In this document: positions 1-12,215 of the stretch, piece after piece
Numbering within the stretch: position 1 is the first letter of the stretch
Layout: every line of letters begins with the position of its first letter
DNA from: Klebsiella pneumoniae
GTDB lineage: Bacteria > Desulfobacterota > Binatia > Bin18
Assembly: GCA_945865755.1 (NCBI GenBank)
Contig: CAMBFS010000009.1
Location: 1 to 40,803 of the forward strand
DNA: 40,803 nucleotides
Reading direction: 5' to 3'
The notes under the pieces: generated by a model
What the model was told of the DNA's origin: nothing
What the model saw: the letters and a program-made list of their open reading frames with translations, nothing else
Database searches by the model: none
Program-made: the position numbers and the translations under genes

Positions 1-74
1 TGCCCATGTGCCCACGGCAGCACCTTTGCGATATACTCTACGAGGCGGGTAGTTTCTGCGTCTTGGTGTATCAT
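1..74 (-). CDS. Start of an unknown gene running off the left edge
   Basis: An open frame begins with ATG at 74 and runs leftwards out of the window (about 24 codons visible, beginning MIHQDAETTRLVEYIAKVLP). A G-rich stretch lies just before the ATG and could act as a ribosome binding site, although the spacing is short. It lies downstream of the antitoxin/PIN toxin remnant on the same strand. I do not recognise the family from so few residues, and it may not be a real gene. Confidence 0.3.
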   Translation of the reverse strand, partial: MIHQDAETTRLVEYIAKVLPWAHG

Positions 75-139
75 ACCCCCAAGTCTCTCATGAGTGAAAA
101 CTCGTGGCTACCCGCCCCTTTAGCAAATGTGTCCTGACT

Positions 140-217
140 TCAGGTCCCGTCCTTGCTCAATTTCGGGTTATCCTCGACAAACCACAAGAATGTGTGCGTA
201 TCAAGCAGCAGCTTCAT
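140..217 (-). pseudogene. Truncated PIN-domain (VapC-type) toxin remnant
   Basis: Reading leftwards from ATG at 217, the first 22 codons give MKLLLDTHTFLWFVEDNPKL, the typical N-terminus of a VapC-like PIN ribonuclease: an LLLDTH strand with the first catalytic aspartate, then WFVEDNPKLS. The frame then passes into unrelated residues and stops at TGA 142-140. Intact members have roughly 120-140 residues, so the other acidic catalytic residues and most of the fold are missing. I see no continuation in another frame between 1 and 139. The start overlaps the antitoxin stop by one base (TGATG), the usual translational coupling of such modules. The toxin is therefore almost certainly dead, deleted by an event ending near 150. 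Confidence 0.72.
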
Positions 218-441
218 CACAGGTACTCTTGGAATTCTTCCAGCGGCGCATCGAAATCGTCCGCCATCACAATCAACCCTTTCGCGCTTCCAGCTTTGCG
301 ACGGGTCTTGGGCGCGGGAATGCGGGCAATCTTCAACACCGGCTGGTCATCTTGGGTGATGACGACTTCTTCTCCGCCGAGTGCCATTTCGATGAGGTCG
401 GTCAGATGTTTTTTTGCTTCGTTGAGATCGATCTGCTGCAC
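217..441 (-). CDS. Phd/YefM-type antitoxin (VapB-like)
   Basis: This is a 74-aa antitoxin of the Phd/YefM type, which normally binds its own operator and neutralises a PIN toxin. The N-terminal half (VQQIDLNEAKKHLTDLIEMA, then GEEVVITQDDQPVLKI) is the Phd-like DNA-binding dimerisation fold. The C-terminal tail (DDFDAPLEEFQEYL) is the acidic toxin-wrapping segment common in partners of VapC. I chose GTG at 441 because a GGAGG sits seven bases upstream; longer frames to 540 or 495 add residues unlike the family. The toxin gene directly downstream is truncated, so this is an orphan antitoxin that may persist as a repressor or as protection against related toxins. Confidence 0.85.
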   Translation of the reverse strand: MQQIDLNEAKKHLTDLIEMALGGEEVVITQDDQPVLKIARIPAPKTRRKAGSAKGLIVMADDFDAPLEEFQEYL

Positions 442-564
442 CGTATATCCTCCGCACTGGGTTGTGTTTGATTCATCATCGCTTGTCGTCACCATCGCGA
501 CCAGGGCTCGCCCCAATACTGTTCGGCACTGATTATGCACACGCAGGGCTCAATGCGATCTCCC

Positions 565-604
565 CCCCGTCCCAGCCCCTCGCCCACGAGGGGATGGGAC
601 GGGG
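565..604. repeat. GC-rich intergenic hairpin
   Basis: Two 18-bp arms (565-582 and 587-604) pair with one mismatch around a 4-base loop. There is no T-run on either side, so it does not look like a classical terminator. It fills most of the spacer between the antitoxin promoter and the end of the ELM1-like gene, and is built from the same C/G-rich blocks as other palindromes in this window. Confidence 0.6.
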
Positions 605-630
605 CTGCCCTCGCGGGCACCGAGAAAAAC

Positions 631-1767
631 CTACTCTTTCCGCTGCTCGAATAACGCCTGAATCCGCTCAATGACCTTATACAGATCGTCAGGGAGTGGC
701 CCTTGCACGGAGAGGAAGGAAGTCCCGAAGCGCACCGCCACTCCGCAAGCAATGAGCCGCTGGTGAAACAACGAAAAGTCGCGGCGGTATTCCGCGAGGC
801 CCAGATGCACGAGCCGGTCGCTCAGCCCTCGGCGCCAACCGCCTGACGCATCAGCCTCCTCGCCGTGAACGAAGAACAGGCGCTGGATCATCTCACGAAA
901 CCACCGCTTCATGGACATGCCGCGAGCTGGCAACGGATAGATGGCAAGCGGCCTGCCTCGTCGGACCACCTCGGTCAACATGGAAATACTCTCACCGGTC
1001 ACGATAAAGCGATCGGCTAGCCCCAACATCGCGTGGTAAGGATTGCTCCGCCCCTCCGGGGTCCAACGGTGAAAAAAGCTATTGGCGGGCATCGTGGCTT
1101 CAATCATGTCGGCGGCCTTTTCCGACGTGCGCCGGCTCGTCGAGACCAGGAGGCTGCCCCCCTCCCGTGTGAGCATCCGGTTGATCTCATCCATCATGTG
1201 TCGCGCCACCTCCACATCCAGCACCACCGGACTCGCCGACCCACCGACGAGCAAGGCGGTCCAGGGCCTGGGCAAATTCGCAAACTGGGGTTGCCACTGA
1301 GCAGCGGCAACGGTGGTCGCCTCCGCATTGTCGTACAACAGCGGTAATCCTAAACGGATGAGGTTGGGATACGTGGGCAAAGGGCACTGTGGATTACCAA
1401 CGACCAGGTCGAAGCACGCGAACCCAACTCGCGGTTGGCCAACCAACACCAATCGCGTTTTGCCCCCCGACTGCTGGCGAATCCACAATGCCACGGGAGT
1501 CGAACGGCGACCAATCGTCAAGAGCAAGTCCGGCCACGGCGGCTCCAAGGGAGCGGAACGATCCACCGCGAGCTTCCTCAGAGAAGGGCCGAAAACACGG
1601 AAATGAAAGTGATTGACTCCGGTGAATGCCAGAGGCTTGAGTTCGTAGGGCCAGCCCAGCGCGTCGGCGATCGCCCGGACCTGGGCGTTATCGCCGAGTT
1701 TCTCGGTCGTGAGGACCCAGACCCGGGGCGGCGTGCGCGTGTCCTTCACGAGGTCGGGGTTTTTCAT
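631..1767 (-). CDS. ELM1-like family protein (mitochondrial fission ELM1 family, DUF1022)
   Basis: The 378-aa product has the pattern of the bacterial ELM1/DUF1022 family, a glycosyltransferase-B-like fold. Visible features are an N-terminal VWVLTTEKLGDNAQVRAIADALG segment, a LLLTIGRRSTPVALWIR strand-helix, a central LLVGGSASPVVLD glycine loop, and a C-terminal half with FIVTGESISMLTEVVRRGRPLAIYPL that resembles a nucleotide-sugar binding site. The biochemical role in bacteria is not established. The start is supported by AGGAG nine bases before ATG. It stands alone on the minus strand, about 120 bp downstream of the DUF2442 gene. The name comes from a plant homologue and says nothing about organelle fission here. 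Confidence 0.88.
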   Translation of the reverse strand: MKNPDLVKDTRTPPRVWVLTTEKLGDNAQVRAIADALGWPYELKPLAFTGVNHFHFRVFGPSLRKLAVDRSAPLEPPWPDLLLTIGRRSTPVALWIRQQSGGKTRLVLVGQPRVGFACFDLVVGNPQCPLPTYPNLIRLGLPLLYDNAEATTVAAAQWQPQFANLPRPWTALLVGGSASPVVLDVEVARHMMDEINRMLTREGGSLLVSTSRRTSEKAADMIEATMPANSFFHRWTPEGRSNPYHAMLGLADRFIVTGESISMLTEVVRRGRPLAIYPLPARGMSMKRWFREMIQRLFFVHGEEADASGGWRRGLSDRLVHLGLAEYRRDFSLFHQRLIACGVAVRFGTSFLSVQGPLPDDLYKVIERIQALFEQRKE

Positions 1768-1887
1768 GTCGCGATTCTCCTGCTCTTGAGAAAGAGGCGA
1801 ATCTCACCGGCTCTCGGGGATGAGGGCAAGGCGAACGTAGCGTTCCTTCTCAGTTGCACGGACAGGATCACTGAGCAACGTGCTCGG

Positions 1888-2157
1888 CTAGACCAATTCG
1901 TCAGGCTGTTGTTGCGGAGCAACGTGGCCAACAACCTGCCATCGGGCCTCAATAGTGTCCGCTGACAAATCAGCACCACAATCCCATTCGACAAAGTACT
2001 CACCGTTGACAACCTTCATAAATTCGCCCGGGTCGCGAAGGTCCGCAAACGCCTCATAATCCAGATAGGGACTGACATCAAACCAACCAACGCGACCGTC
2101 ATCCGCAACGATGGACAGCCGCCAATTAGCGTGTGGACTGATTTTCGCGATTTTCAT
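1888..2157 (-). CDS. DUF2442 domain protein
   Basis: The 89-aa protein has the DUF2442 pattern: an N-terminal strand ending in P-x-x-N-W-x-L-x-I-x-F/V-x-DG (PHANWRLSIVADDGRVGWFD), then the D-x-x-P/S-Y-L-D and F-x-x-L-R-D-P-x-x-F blocks, and a W-x-x-G-A-D-L-S-x-D-T-I end. The function is unknown. DUF2442 genes frequently sit next to DUF4160 genes, and the pair is often suspected of being a toxin-antitoxin module. Here its ATG overlaps the DUF4160 stop by four bases, so the two are translationally coupled. The C-terminal tail GHVAPQQQPDELV is poorly conserved. Confidence 0.87.
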   Translation of the reverse strand: MKIAKISPHANWRLSIVADDGRVGWFDVSPYLDYEAFADLRDPGEFMKVVNGEYFVEWDCGADLSADTIEARWQVVGHVAPQQQPDELV

Positions 2158-2498
2158 TGATCAAGTCCTTTGATGGGAAAAGGTTTTTTACCATTGACGG
2201 CCAAATTCCAGTCAGCCAGCAAATCTTCTTGATGAATCTCGATCCATGCGACCACCAGCTTGTGCTTGTTCGCGGGCAGTTCACCCGCCAGAAGCGATCC
2301 ATCAAGAATTGAATATACGGCGACTTTTCCTTGGTAGTCAGCATGTATGTGTGGCACATGATGTTTGTCGATATCTCGAAAGAACATACGAACGAGAATC
2401 CCGTAAAACATGGAGATTGTTGGCATTCTGGCTTCGCTTTCTTTACGACTGTTCGCTATGCCCGCTTCATCCGCGTGCGCATCACCAGCGTCACTCAT
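2154..2498 (-). CDS. DUF4160 domain protein
   Basis: The core begins at MPTISMFYGILVRMFFRDID (ATG at 2426) and has the family signature of two close histidine blocks (KHHVPHIHADYQGKVAVYSI), followed by GELPANKHKLVVAWIEIHQEDLLADW. The family's function is unknown, but it is recurrently paired with DUF2442, here directly downstream with a 4-bp overlap. Two starts are possible. ATG 2498 overlaps the stop of the phosphatase-like gene by one base (TAATG), which favours coupling; ATG 2426 gives the length usual in the family. The coordinates give the coupled start; the 24 extra residues (hydrophilic, Asp/Ala/Glu-rich) have no recognisable domain. Confidence 0.85.
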   Translation of the reverse strand: MSDAGDAHADEAGIANSRKESEARMPTISMFYGILVRMFFRDIDKHHVPHIHADYQGKVAVYSILDGSLLAGELPANKHKLVVAWIEIHQEDLLADWNLAVNGKKPFPIKGLDQ

Positions 2499-2827
2499 TA
2501 AAAAAGACGCACATAGCGCGGCACTTTTGCTTCTAAGAGTCGCACGAGTTCGGGTTGCATGTAGTCGTACTGATCGGGAATATCAAGGACGATGATTTGC
2601 TTGCCTTTCAAGTACGCACCGAACTTCTTGGTGAGTTTGTGCTTGTGGGTTTTTTCCATGACGATGACCATATCCGCCCACTCAAGCAGGTCGGACGAGA
2701 CCGGGGTTGTGGCGTCGTGATTCGTCCCCGCCGACATCGCCGCGACGCCGGGCCATTGCGAGAAGATATGTTCCGCCGTGGGGCTCCGTAGCCGGTTCTG
2801 GCTACAGACAAAGAGTAGGTGTTTCAT
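2498..2827 (-). CDS. Low-molecular-weight protein-tyrosine-phosphatase-like protein
   Basis: The 109-aa protein resembles the short predicted tyrosine phosphatases of the COG4551 type. The N-terminal MKHLLFVCSQNRLRSPTAE contains a C-x5-R-S phosphate-binding loop with Cys8 and Arg14, followed by the SPTAE stretch typical of low-molecular-weight phosphatases. Later blocks include WADMVIVMEKTHKHKL and VLDIPDQYDYM, where an aspartate could be the general acid. It is shorter than classical LMW-PTPs (about 150 aa) but normal for this subgroup. The substrate is unknown. It lies 33 bp after the PD-(D/E)XK-like gene and overlaps the DUF4160 frame by one base, so the four genes 3493-1888 probably form one transcript. 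Confidence 0.85.
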   Translation of the reverse strand: MKHLLFVCSQNRLRSPTAEHIFSQWPGVAAMSAGTNHDATTPVSSDLLEWADMVIVMEKTHKHKLTKKFGAYLKGKQIIVLDIPDQYDYMQPELVRLLEAKVPRYVRLF

Positions 2828-2860
2828 GCGGAGAGACTTCTTAGCCGCGTGGTCTTTTCC

Positions 2861-3493
2861 TCACCCATGAGCAGGCTGAGTTTGTTCTTCCGTCAAAACA
2901 ATCGCGCAAAAAATTCCCAGGAGCACTTCGATTTCATTCAGATAATACTCATCACGATCAAGGTAGACGGTCTGCTCATGCAACTTGAGGAACTTCCACG
3001 TCGTCCCAGTGGTAATGACGCCAAAAATCCACGGAAGCGACTGATGCTCCCGCTCATTGAAAAGATGGGCGGCATACATCGTGGCGATACACTGTCCAAC
3101 CCCGCCCACAATGTCTTCCTTCTTCGCCTCCACGATCGTCACGATCGGAGCGGCAATGTACAACTGTTCGGGGTTCAAGCTCAAAATATAGTCACATTGC
3201 CCATCCAATCCTCTCGTCTCATCCACCGTGAAGGTTGAGCCTGAAAATAGACTGATCCGGTTCTGATGGTGCTTCCGCACCTCCGCCAACACTGGGGCAA
3301 TGATCCACTCGGAACGAGATTTCTCGGTGTTAATCGAAAGGGCTAACGGAGCAAATTCCGCGATGGTCATGCGCAGATATTCGCTGATTGGGACTTTCGT
3401 AATCCGCTCAGGATCGAATAACCGCGTGTCTTCAATGACCCGGATGCCGAGTTGCTCCTTCACGGACTTGAGCGAAAACTTACTGTACGCCAT
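2861..3493 (-). CDS. Predicted PD-(D/E)XK nuclease-fold protein
   Basis: The 210-aa protein belongs to a family frequent in cyanobacteria and other bacteria, usually annotated as hypothetical. Around residues 95-125 it has GLDGQCDYILSLNPEQLY followed by IVTIVEAKKEDI. This D...(E)-x-K layout, with a glutamine further on (GVGQCIATMYAA), matches the PD-(D/E)XK nuclease core as in HsdR N-termini. The rest (ISTEKSRSEWIIAPVLAEV near the start, FGVITTGTTWKFLKL towards the end) is characteristic of the family. No partner methylase is adjacent. It opens a probable four-gene transcript with the phosphatase-like, DUF4160 and DUF2442 genes. Nuclease activity is an inference from fold motifs only. Confidence 0.75.
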   Translation of the reverse strand: MAYSKFSLKSVKEQLGIRVIEDTRLFDPERITKVPISEYLRMTIAEFAPLALSINTEKSRSEWIIAPVLAEVRKHHQNRISLFSGSTFTVDETRGLDGQCDYILSLNPEQLYIAAPIVTIVEAKKEDIVGGVGQCIATMYAAHLFNEREHQSLPWIFGVITTGTTWKFLKLHEQTVYLDRDEYYLNEIEVLLGIFCAIVLTEEQTQPAHG

Positions 3494-3620
3494 CGGTTCT
3501 TGCCTTTTCCTTCATGGGTGTTTCCACGCCTCGTTCTTACGGCATGAATAGCGATCTTTTTCGCTGTTACAGCGGTTTTCATACGAGTGAATAGATTATC
3601 GTCGGTCCCCCTCACCCTAA

Positions 3621-3642
3621 CCCTCTCCCATCCGGGAGAGGG
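3621..3642. repeat. CCCTCTCCC/GGGAGAGGG intergenic palindrome
   Basis: A perfect 9-bp inverted repeat with a 4-base loop lies inside the common intergenic string CCCTCACCCTAACC. Relatives occur near 9061-9131, 9248-9263, 18040 and 18400. It sits in the 411-bp gap between the PD-(D/E)XK-like gene and the Lrp gene. Apart from this palindrome and the lrp promoter region I see nothing else in that gap. Confidence 0.65.
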
Positions 3643-3795
3643 AACCTAAAGGCCCTCTCTTCAGCCAAGTGCAAACCGCTGTAGCAGAAACCATTTCCCC
3701 TGAACAGCCGCAACGGTCTCTGCCTCAAAGAGATGGCCATACAACTACCCCGAGGACCCAGCGTCACCGCCAATCCGAGAAGCGCGCCACTTTTT

Positions 3796-3856
3796 ATTAC
3801 CTTGATCGCGGAAAATCCTAAAAATTACCTTGACAAATCCCTGTCATCCTTATAAA
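3796..3856 (+). promoter_or_regulatory. Candidate promoter and operator of the lrp-gltB transcript
   Basis: A perfect TTGACA (3830-3835) is followed after 15 bases by TATAAA (3851-3856). The spacer is shorter than the ideal 17, but this is the best sigma70-like site before the regulator gene. A 10-bp direct repeat, ATTACCTTGA, occurs at 3796-3805 and 3824-3833, starts 28 bp apart, and the second copy overlaps the -35 box. Repeated sites about three helical turns apart would suit binding by an Lrp/AsnC oligomer and autoregulation. This is inference from sequence only. Confidence 0.45.
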
Positions 3857-3904
3857 CATCAAGCCCTTTTGATTTTCACCCTCACGAACTTAGGGAAAAC
3901 CATC

Positions 3905-4441
3905 ATGGAACTAGATACCGTAGATCGCCACATTCTGGCCCTGTTGCAAGAGAACTGTAAGCTCCCGCTCGCGCGTATCGGCGAACGGGTCGGCCTCTCC
4001 GCCCCTTCAGTAGCCGAACGGATCGACAAACTGGAAAAACACGGAGTGATCCGCGGCTATACCGCGATTCTCGATGCCCGCCGACTCGGCAAGGACATCA
4101 CCGCTTTTATCGGCGTCTCCATTGAGCATCCCAAGGCGATCAGCAATTTCGAGAAAGCCATTGATCGCCTGGAAGAGATCCAAGAATGCCATCACGTCAC
4201 CGGCCAGCACACCATGTTACTCAAGGCCAAGGCCGACACGACCTCCACGCTGGAAAAGCTGATTCGTAAAATTCGCTCGATTGAAGGGGTCACGCGCACG
4301 GAAACCTCGATTGTTCTCTCGACCTACACCGAAGGGTTGTGGCTGGACATCAAGGAGCAAAGCGAAACGCCCCCGGCATCAGACAAAACCGCTCGCGGCC
4401 ATGAAACCTCACAAATTCTGAAATTACGCCGAGGAGGATGA
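3905..4441 (+). CDS. Lrp/AsnC family transcriptional regulator
   Basis: This 178-aa regulator shows the Lrp/AsnC layout. The N-terminal winged helix-turn-helix (residues 1-60) reads [40 protein letters not shown], then [15 protein letters not shown]. The C-terminal RAM ligand domain (about 65-150) includes [20 protein letters not shown] and [16 protein letters not shown] longer tail of about 25 residues follows, which is unusual. ATG 3905 is chosen because the upstream in-frame codons lie in the promoter region. The stop is 4 bp before gltB, so the two are co-transcribed. Lrp controls gltBD in enterobacteria, and adjacency here suggests local control of ammonium assimilation by an amino-acid effector. 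Confidence 0.92.
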   Translation: MELDTVDRHILALLQENCKLPLARIGERVGLSAPSVAERIDKLEKHGVIRGYTAILDARRLGKDITAFIGVSIEHPKAISNFEKAIDRLEEIQECHHVTGQHTMLLKAKADTTSTLEKLIRKIRSIEGVTRTETSIVLSTYTEGLWLDIKEQSETPPASDKTARGHETSQILKLRRGG

Positions 4442-4445
4442 TGTT

Positions 4446-8978
<4,533 letters not shown>

Positions 8979-8979
8979 A

Positions 8980-9028
8980 GACAGGGGACAGGGGACCGGG
9001 GACGGGGGTCAGGGGTCGGGGGACGGGA
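8980..9028 (+). repeat. Degenerate 7-bp tandem repeat (GACAGGG type)
   Basis: Seven consecutive 7-bp units directly follow the gltB stop: GACAGGG twice, then GACCGGG, GACGGGG, GTCAGGG, GTCGGGG and GACGGGA. The strict period of seven with drifting units matches arrays at 26380-26428, 22934-23061 and 37735-37846. It is G-rich on the plus strand and could fold as a G-quadruplex. Confidence 0.75.
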
Positions 9029-9129
9029 GCCAACAATAAGAGTCGCTCGCCCGCCTCCAGGTTCCCTCTCCCGGCTAGGTAATAGCCTGGATAGTGGACT
9101 CCGAAAGTTCCCTCTCCCGGCTGGGAGAG

Positions 9130-9243
9130 GGCATTAAGTTAAGCAACCGTGTCATTGCGAGCAGCGAAGCAATCTTTGTTTTGTTGGAGATTGCTTCGTC
9201 GTCCGACTCCTCGCAATGACAGTCTCCCCCTTAACTTAATGCC
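9130..9243. mobile_element. 114-bp hairpin element, copy A (MITE-like)
   Basis: The ends are inverted repeats of 14 bp, GGCATTAAGTTAAG on the left and its complement on the right. Inside is a second long palindrome, GTCATTGCGAGCAGCGAAGC paired with GCTTCGTCG...CTCGCAATGAC. A nearly identical copy lies at 16263-16377 (a few differences in about 108 bp). A 16-bp direct repeat, CCCGGCTGGGAGAGGG, flanks this copy at 9116-9131 and 9248-9263, so the element appears inserted within an older CCCTCTCCC-type palindrome. It encodes nothing. The remainder of the 8979-9320 spacer is similar palindromic material, with a ribosome binding site for gltD at its end. Confidence 0.75.
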
Positions 9244-9320
9244 GTTGCCCGGCTGGGAGAGGGCTAGGGTGAGGGGGATTAAGTGGCTACCGCTCATCAG
9301 CAGGAATTGAAGGAAAAGAC

Positions 9321-10805
9321 ATGGGTAAAATCACCGGATTCTTGGAACATGGTCGTGAACTGCCAGTGGATCGCTCACCGCTCGAACGTCTCAAGGACTG
9401 GAAAGAGTTTCACGACCATTTCCCGGAAAAGAAACTACAAGACCAGGCGGGTCGGTGCATGGATTGTGGCATTCCCTTTTGCCACACTGGCACGCTGTTG
9501 AGCGGCATGGCGTCGGGCTGTCCGGTCAACAATCTGATTCCCGAATGGAACGACCTCATCTACCGTGGCCGCTGGCGCGAGGCGCTCGACCGCTTACATC
9601 TCACCAACAACTTTCCGGAGTTTACTGGCCGTGTGTGTCCGGCTCCGTGTGAAGGATCGTGCGTCTTGGGCATCAACAGTCCACCCGTCACGATCAAGAA
9701 CATCGAATGCACGATCATTGACAAAGGATTCGAGGAAGGCTGGGTGAAGCCTGAGCCCCCGGAAAAACGGACCGGCAAGAAAGTCGCCGTGGTGGGGTCT
9801 GGTCCTGCTGGACTCGCGTGCGCCGCGCAACTCAATCGCGCCGGTCATTGGGTCACCGTCTATGAACGGGCCGACCGTATCGGCGGCTTGCTGATGTACG
9901 GCATTCCCAACATGAAGCTGGAGAAGCAGCTCGTGCAACGCCGGGTTGATCTGCTCGCGGCGGAGGGTGTGAAGTTCGTTACCAATACAGAAATTGGGCG
10001 CGATATTCCCGCCACCCAACTGCAACAGGAATTCGACGCGCTGGTGTTCTGTGGTGGAGCAACCAAGCCGCGCGACCTGCCTATCGAAGGGCGCACTCTC
10101 AAAGGCATTCACTTCGCGATGGAGTTTCTCCATGCGAACACCAAGAGCCTGCTGGATTCCAATCTCGCCAATGGCCAGTACATCTCGGCTCAGGGCAAGC
10201 ATGTCGTTATCATTGGCGGCGGCGACACGGGCACTGACTGCGTTGGTACGTCCATGCGTCACGGCTGCGCGTCGCTCACGCAATTAGAGATTCTGGCGCG
10301 ACCAGCGGACACGCGACAGGCGGACAACCCGTGGCCGGAATGGCCGAAGGTATACAAACTCGACTACGGCCAAGAAGAAGCCAAAGCGCGTTTCGGCGAT
10401 GACCCGCGCGTCTATCTCACAACCGGAGAGAAATTCGTTGGTGACGCCAATGGCAACGTGAAAGAGCTGCACGTTGTCGATGTCGCCTGGAGCAAAAATG
10501 CCCAGGGTGCATTCGTCCCACAGCCAGTACCGGGGTCCAAGCGGGTATTGAAAGCGGACCTCGTGCTGCTCGCGATGGGGTTCTTGGGACCAGAGGATGC
10601 GGTGATTGAGCAACTGGGAGTCAAGCGCGACCCCCGCTCGAACGCCGAAGCCGAATACGGTCAATTCGCCACCAGCGTACCCGGCATCTTCGCGGCGGGC
10701 GACTGTCGCCGTGGGCAAAGTCTGATTGTCTGGGCGATTAACGAAGGGCGCGGCGCGGCGCGGGAGTGTGATCGGTATTTGATGGGGGCGACGGATTTGT
10801 CTTGA
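9321..10805 (+). CDS. gltD: Glutamate synthase, small (beta) subunit
   Basis: The 494-aa NADPH-binding subunit passes electrons through FAD and Fe-S clusters to GltB. The N-terminal part has the cysteine motifs [12 protein letters not shown]...[15 protein letters not shown] and [13 protein letters not shown], which bind two 4Fe-4S clusters. A first Rossmann motif [17 protein letters not shown] (about residue 150) binds FAD, with [20 protein letters not shown] after it. A second motif, [17 protein letters not shown] (about 295), binds NADPH. The end [19 protein letters not shown] is the conserved FAD site. Length is normal. An AAGGAA site precedes ATG 9321. It belongs functionally with gltB despite the repeat-filled spacer. 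Confidence 0.97.
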   Translation: MGKITGFLEHGRELPVDRSPLERLKDWKEFHDHFPEKKLQDQAGRCMDCGIPFCHTGTLLSGMASGCPVNNLIPEWNDLIYRGRWREALDRLHLTNNFPEFTGRVCPAPCEGSCVLGINSPPVTIKNIECTIIDKGFEEGWVKPEPPEKRTGKKVAVVGSGPAGLACAAQLNRAGHWVTVYERADRIGGLLMYGIPNMKLEKQLVQRRVDLLAAEGVKFVTNTEIGRDIPATQLQQEFDALVFCGGATKPRDLPIEGRTLKGIHFAMEFLHANTKSLLDSNLANGQYISAQGKHVVIIGGGDTGTDCVGTSMRHGCASLTQLEILARPADTRQADNPWPEWPKVYKLDYGQEEAKARFGDDPRVYLTTGEKFVGDANGNVKELHVVDVAWSKNAQGAFVPQPVPGSKRVLKADLVLLAMGFLGPEDAVIEQLGVKRDPRSNAEAEYGQFATSVPGIFAAGDCRRGQSLIVWAINEGRGAARECDRYLMGATDLS

Positions 10806-10949
10806 AATCCTGAATACGAGAGGGCGGGGAGTCCGTCTTGCTTGTTGCTCCGTGTCCGTTGATGCGCTTCCCCGTTGACTGGGGGAGTGATCTTCGTTAA
10901 GCCCAACTCGCGAGCTTCGATCTCTATAACTCCGAGCTACTGACACTCC

Positions 10950-12215
10950 GTGCGTTACGAACTCTTCATTGGCCTGCGATACCTCCGCCCCAAGCGGCGC
11001 GAGGGGTTTATCTCGCTCATCACCATGTTTTCGACCGTTGGCGTCCTGCTGGGCGTGATGACGCTGAATATCGTCATGGCGGTGATGACCGGGTTCGAAG
11101 AGGACTTGCGCGACCGTATTTTAGGTTTCAATCCCCACATCATTCTCTCCAGCCTCGGCGGTGGCATCACCGACTATCAGGAGGCCGTGGAAAAAGTTCG
11201 TGGAGTACCTGGCGTGGTGGCCGCGGCGCCGATTGTCTACGGACAAGGCATGGTCAGTTCGCGGCAGCAGGTGTCCGGGGTCGTGGTGCGAGCCGTCGAA
11301 CCCGCCCACGCGAGTGACATCGTCAATATCGCTCCACGTCTGAAGCTCGGGACAATGGACGAGCTGGGACGTGAACAAAAAGTGACGATTCGTGAAGGCG
11401 GCGAGGAGCGTATCGTGACGCTCTCCGGCATTCTGATTGGCAAGGAATTGGCCAATCAATTGAAAGTGGCGGTGGGCGACCCGATCAGTCTCATCTCCCC
11501 CTCGCAGTCCACGCCGGGGCCGATGGGCATGGTGCCCAAACTCAGACGGTTCGCGGTGGTCGGCGTCTTTGACTCCGGCATGTATGACTATGATGCCACG
11601 CTGATGTATATGGGGCTGGCGGACGCGCAAAAATTTTTCGAGCTGGGCGATCGCGTGACCGGTATCGAGGTGCGCGTCGATGACGTGTATGCCGCGCCGG
11701 CCACGGCGCACGCACTCGAAGGCGTGCTGGGGTTACCCTATCAAGCGCGGGACTGGACACAGATTAACCGCAACATTTTTATCGCGCTCAAAATGGAAAA
11801 GATTCTCTATTTTGTCGTGTTGCTGCTGATTGTGTTGGTGGCGGCCTTTAACATCGTGGCGATGCTCATCATGGTCGTCATGGAGAAACGCAAGGACATC
11901 GCGGTGCTGAAATCGCTGGGGGCCACCAGTCAGTCGATTGGGCGGATCTTCATTTACAAAGGCATCATTATTGGCGTGATTGGTACGTTACTGGGGACAC
12001 TCCTCGGTTATGTCGGTTGTTGGGTGCTCGCGACCTACGAGATCATCGAACTACCCAAGGACGTGTTTTACGTCAAAACCCTGCCCGTGAAAATGTATCT
12101 GGAAAACTTTCTGATGGTCGCCACGGCCTCGATGGGGATTTGCCTACTCGCGACGATCTACCCGGCGCGACAAGCCGCCAATCTCGCGCCCGTGGAAGTG
12201 ATTCGCTATGAGTAG
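10950..12215 (+). CDS. lolC: Lipoprotein-releasing ABC transporter permease (LolC/LolE family)
   Basis: The 421-aa inner-membrane permease extracts mature lipoproteins from the inner membrane for transfer to LolA. It has the MacB/FtsX layout. The N-terminus RYELFIGLRYLRPKRREGFI is the classic LolC/E start, followed by a first membrane helix (about 22-46). A long periplasmic domain (about 50-270) follows, then three C-terminal helices (about 280-305, 325-360 and 375-410). The start is GTG; no ATG lies upstream in frame. The gene overlaps lolD by 8 bp. Only one permease gene is present, so the complex may be a homodimer-type LolCD rather than LolCDE, unless a second gene lies elsewhere. The 144-bp gap before it shows no clear terminator. 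Confidence 0.93.
   Translation: MRYELFIGLRYLRPKRREGFISLITMFSTVGVLLGVMTLNIVMAVMTGFEEDLRDRILGFNPHIILSSLGGGITDYQEAVEKVRGVPGVVAAAPIVYGQGMVSSRQQVSGVVVRAVEPAHASDIVNIAPRLKLGTMDELGREQKVTIREGGEERIVTLSGILIGKELANQLKVAVGDPISLISPSQSTPGPMGMVPKLRRFAVVGVFDSGMYDYDATLMYMGLADAQKFFELGDRVTGIEVRVDDVYAAPATAHALEGVLGLPYQARDWTQINRNIFIALKMEKILYFVVLLLIVLVAAFNIVAMLIMVVMEKRKDIAVLKSLGATSQSIGRIFIYKGIIIGVIGTLLGTLLGYVGCWVLATYEIIELPKDVFYVKTLPVKMYLENFLMVATASMGICLLATIYPARQAANLAPVEVIRYE

Noticed and set aside
104..532. Plus-strand frames over the antitoxin region
   Set aside because: The antitoxin on the minus strand has a recognisable family pattern and ribosome site; the plus frames are low-quality overlaps.
565..604. Rho-independent terminator for the ELM1-like gene
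   Set aside because: The hairpin is strong but has no T-run on either side, and it resembles the dispersed intergenic palindromes.
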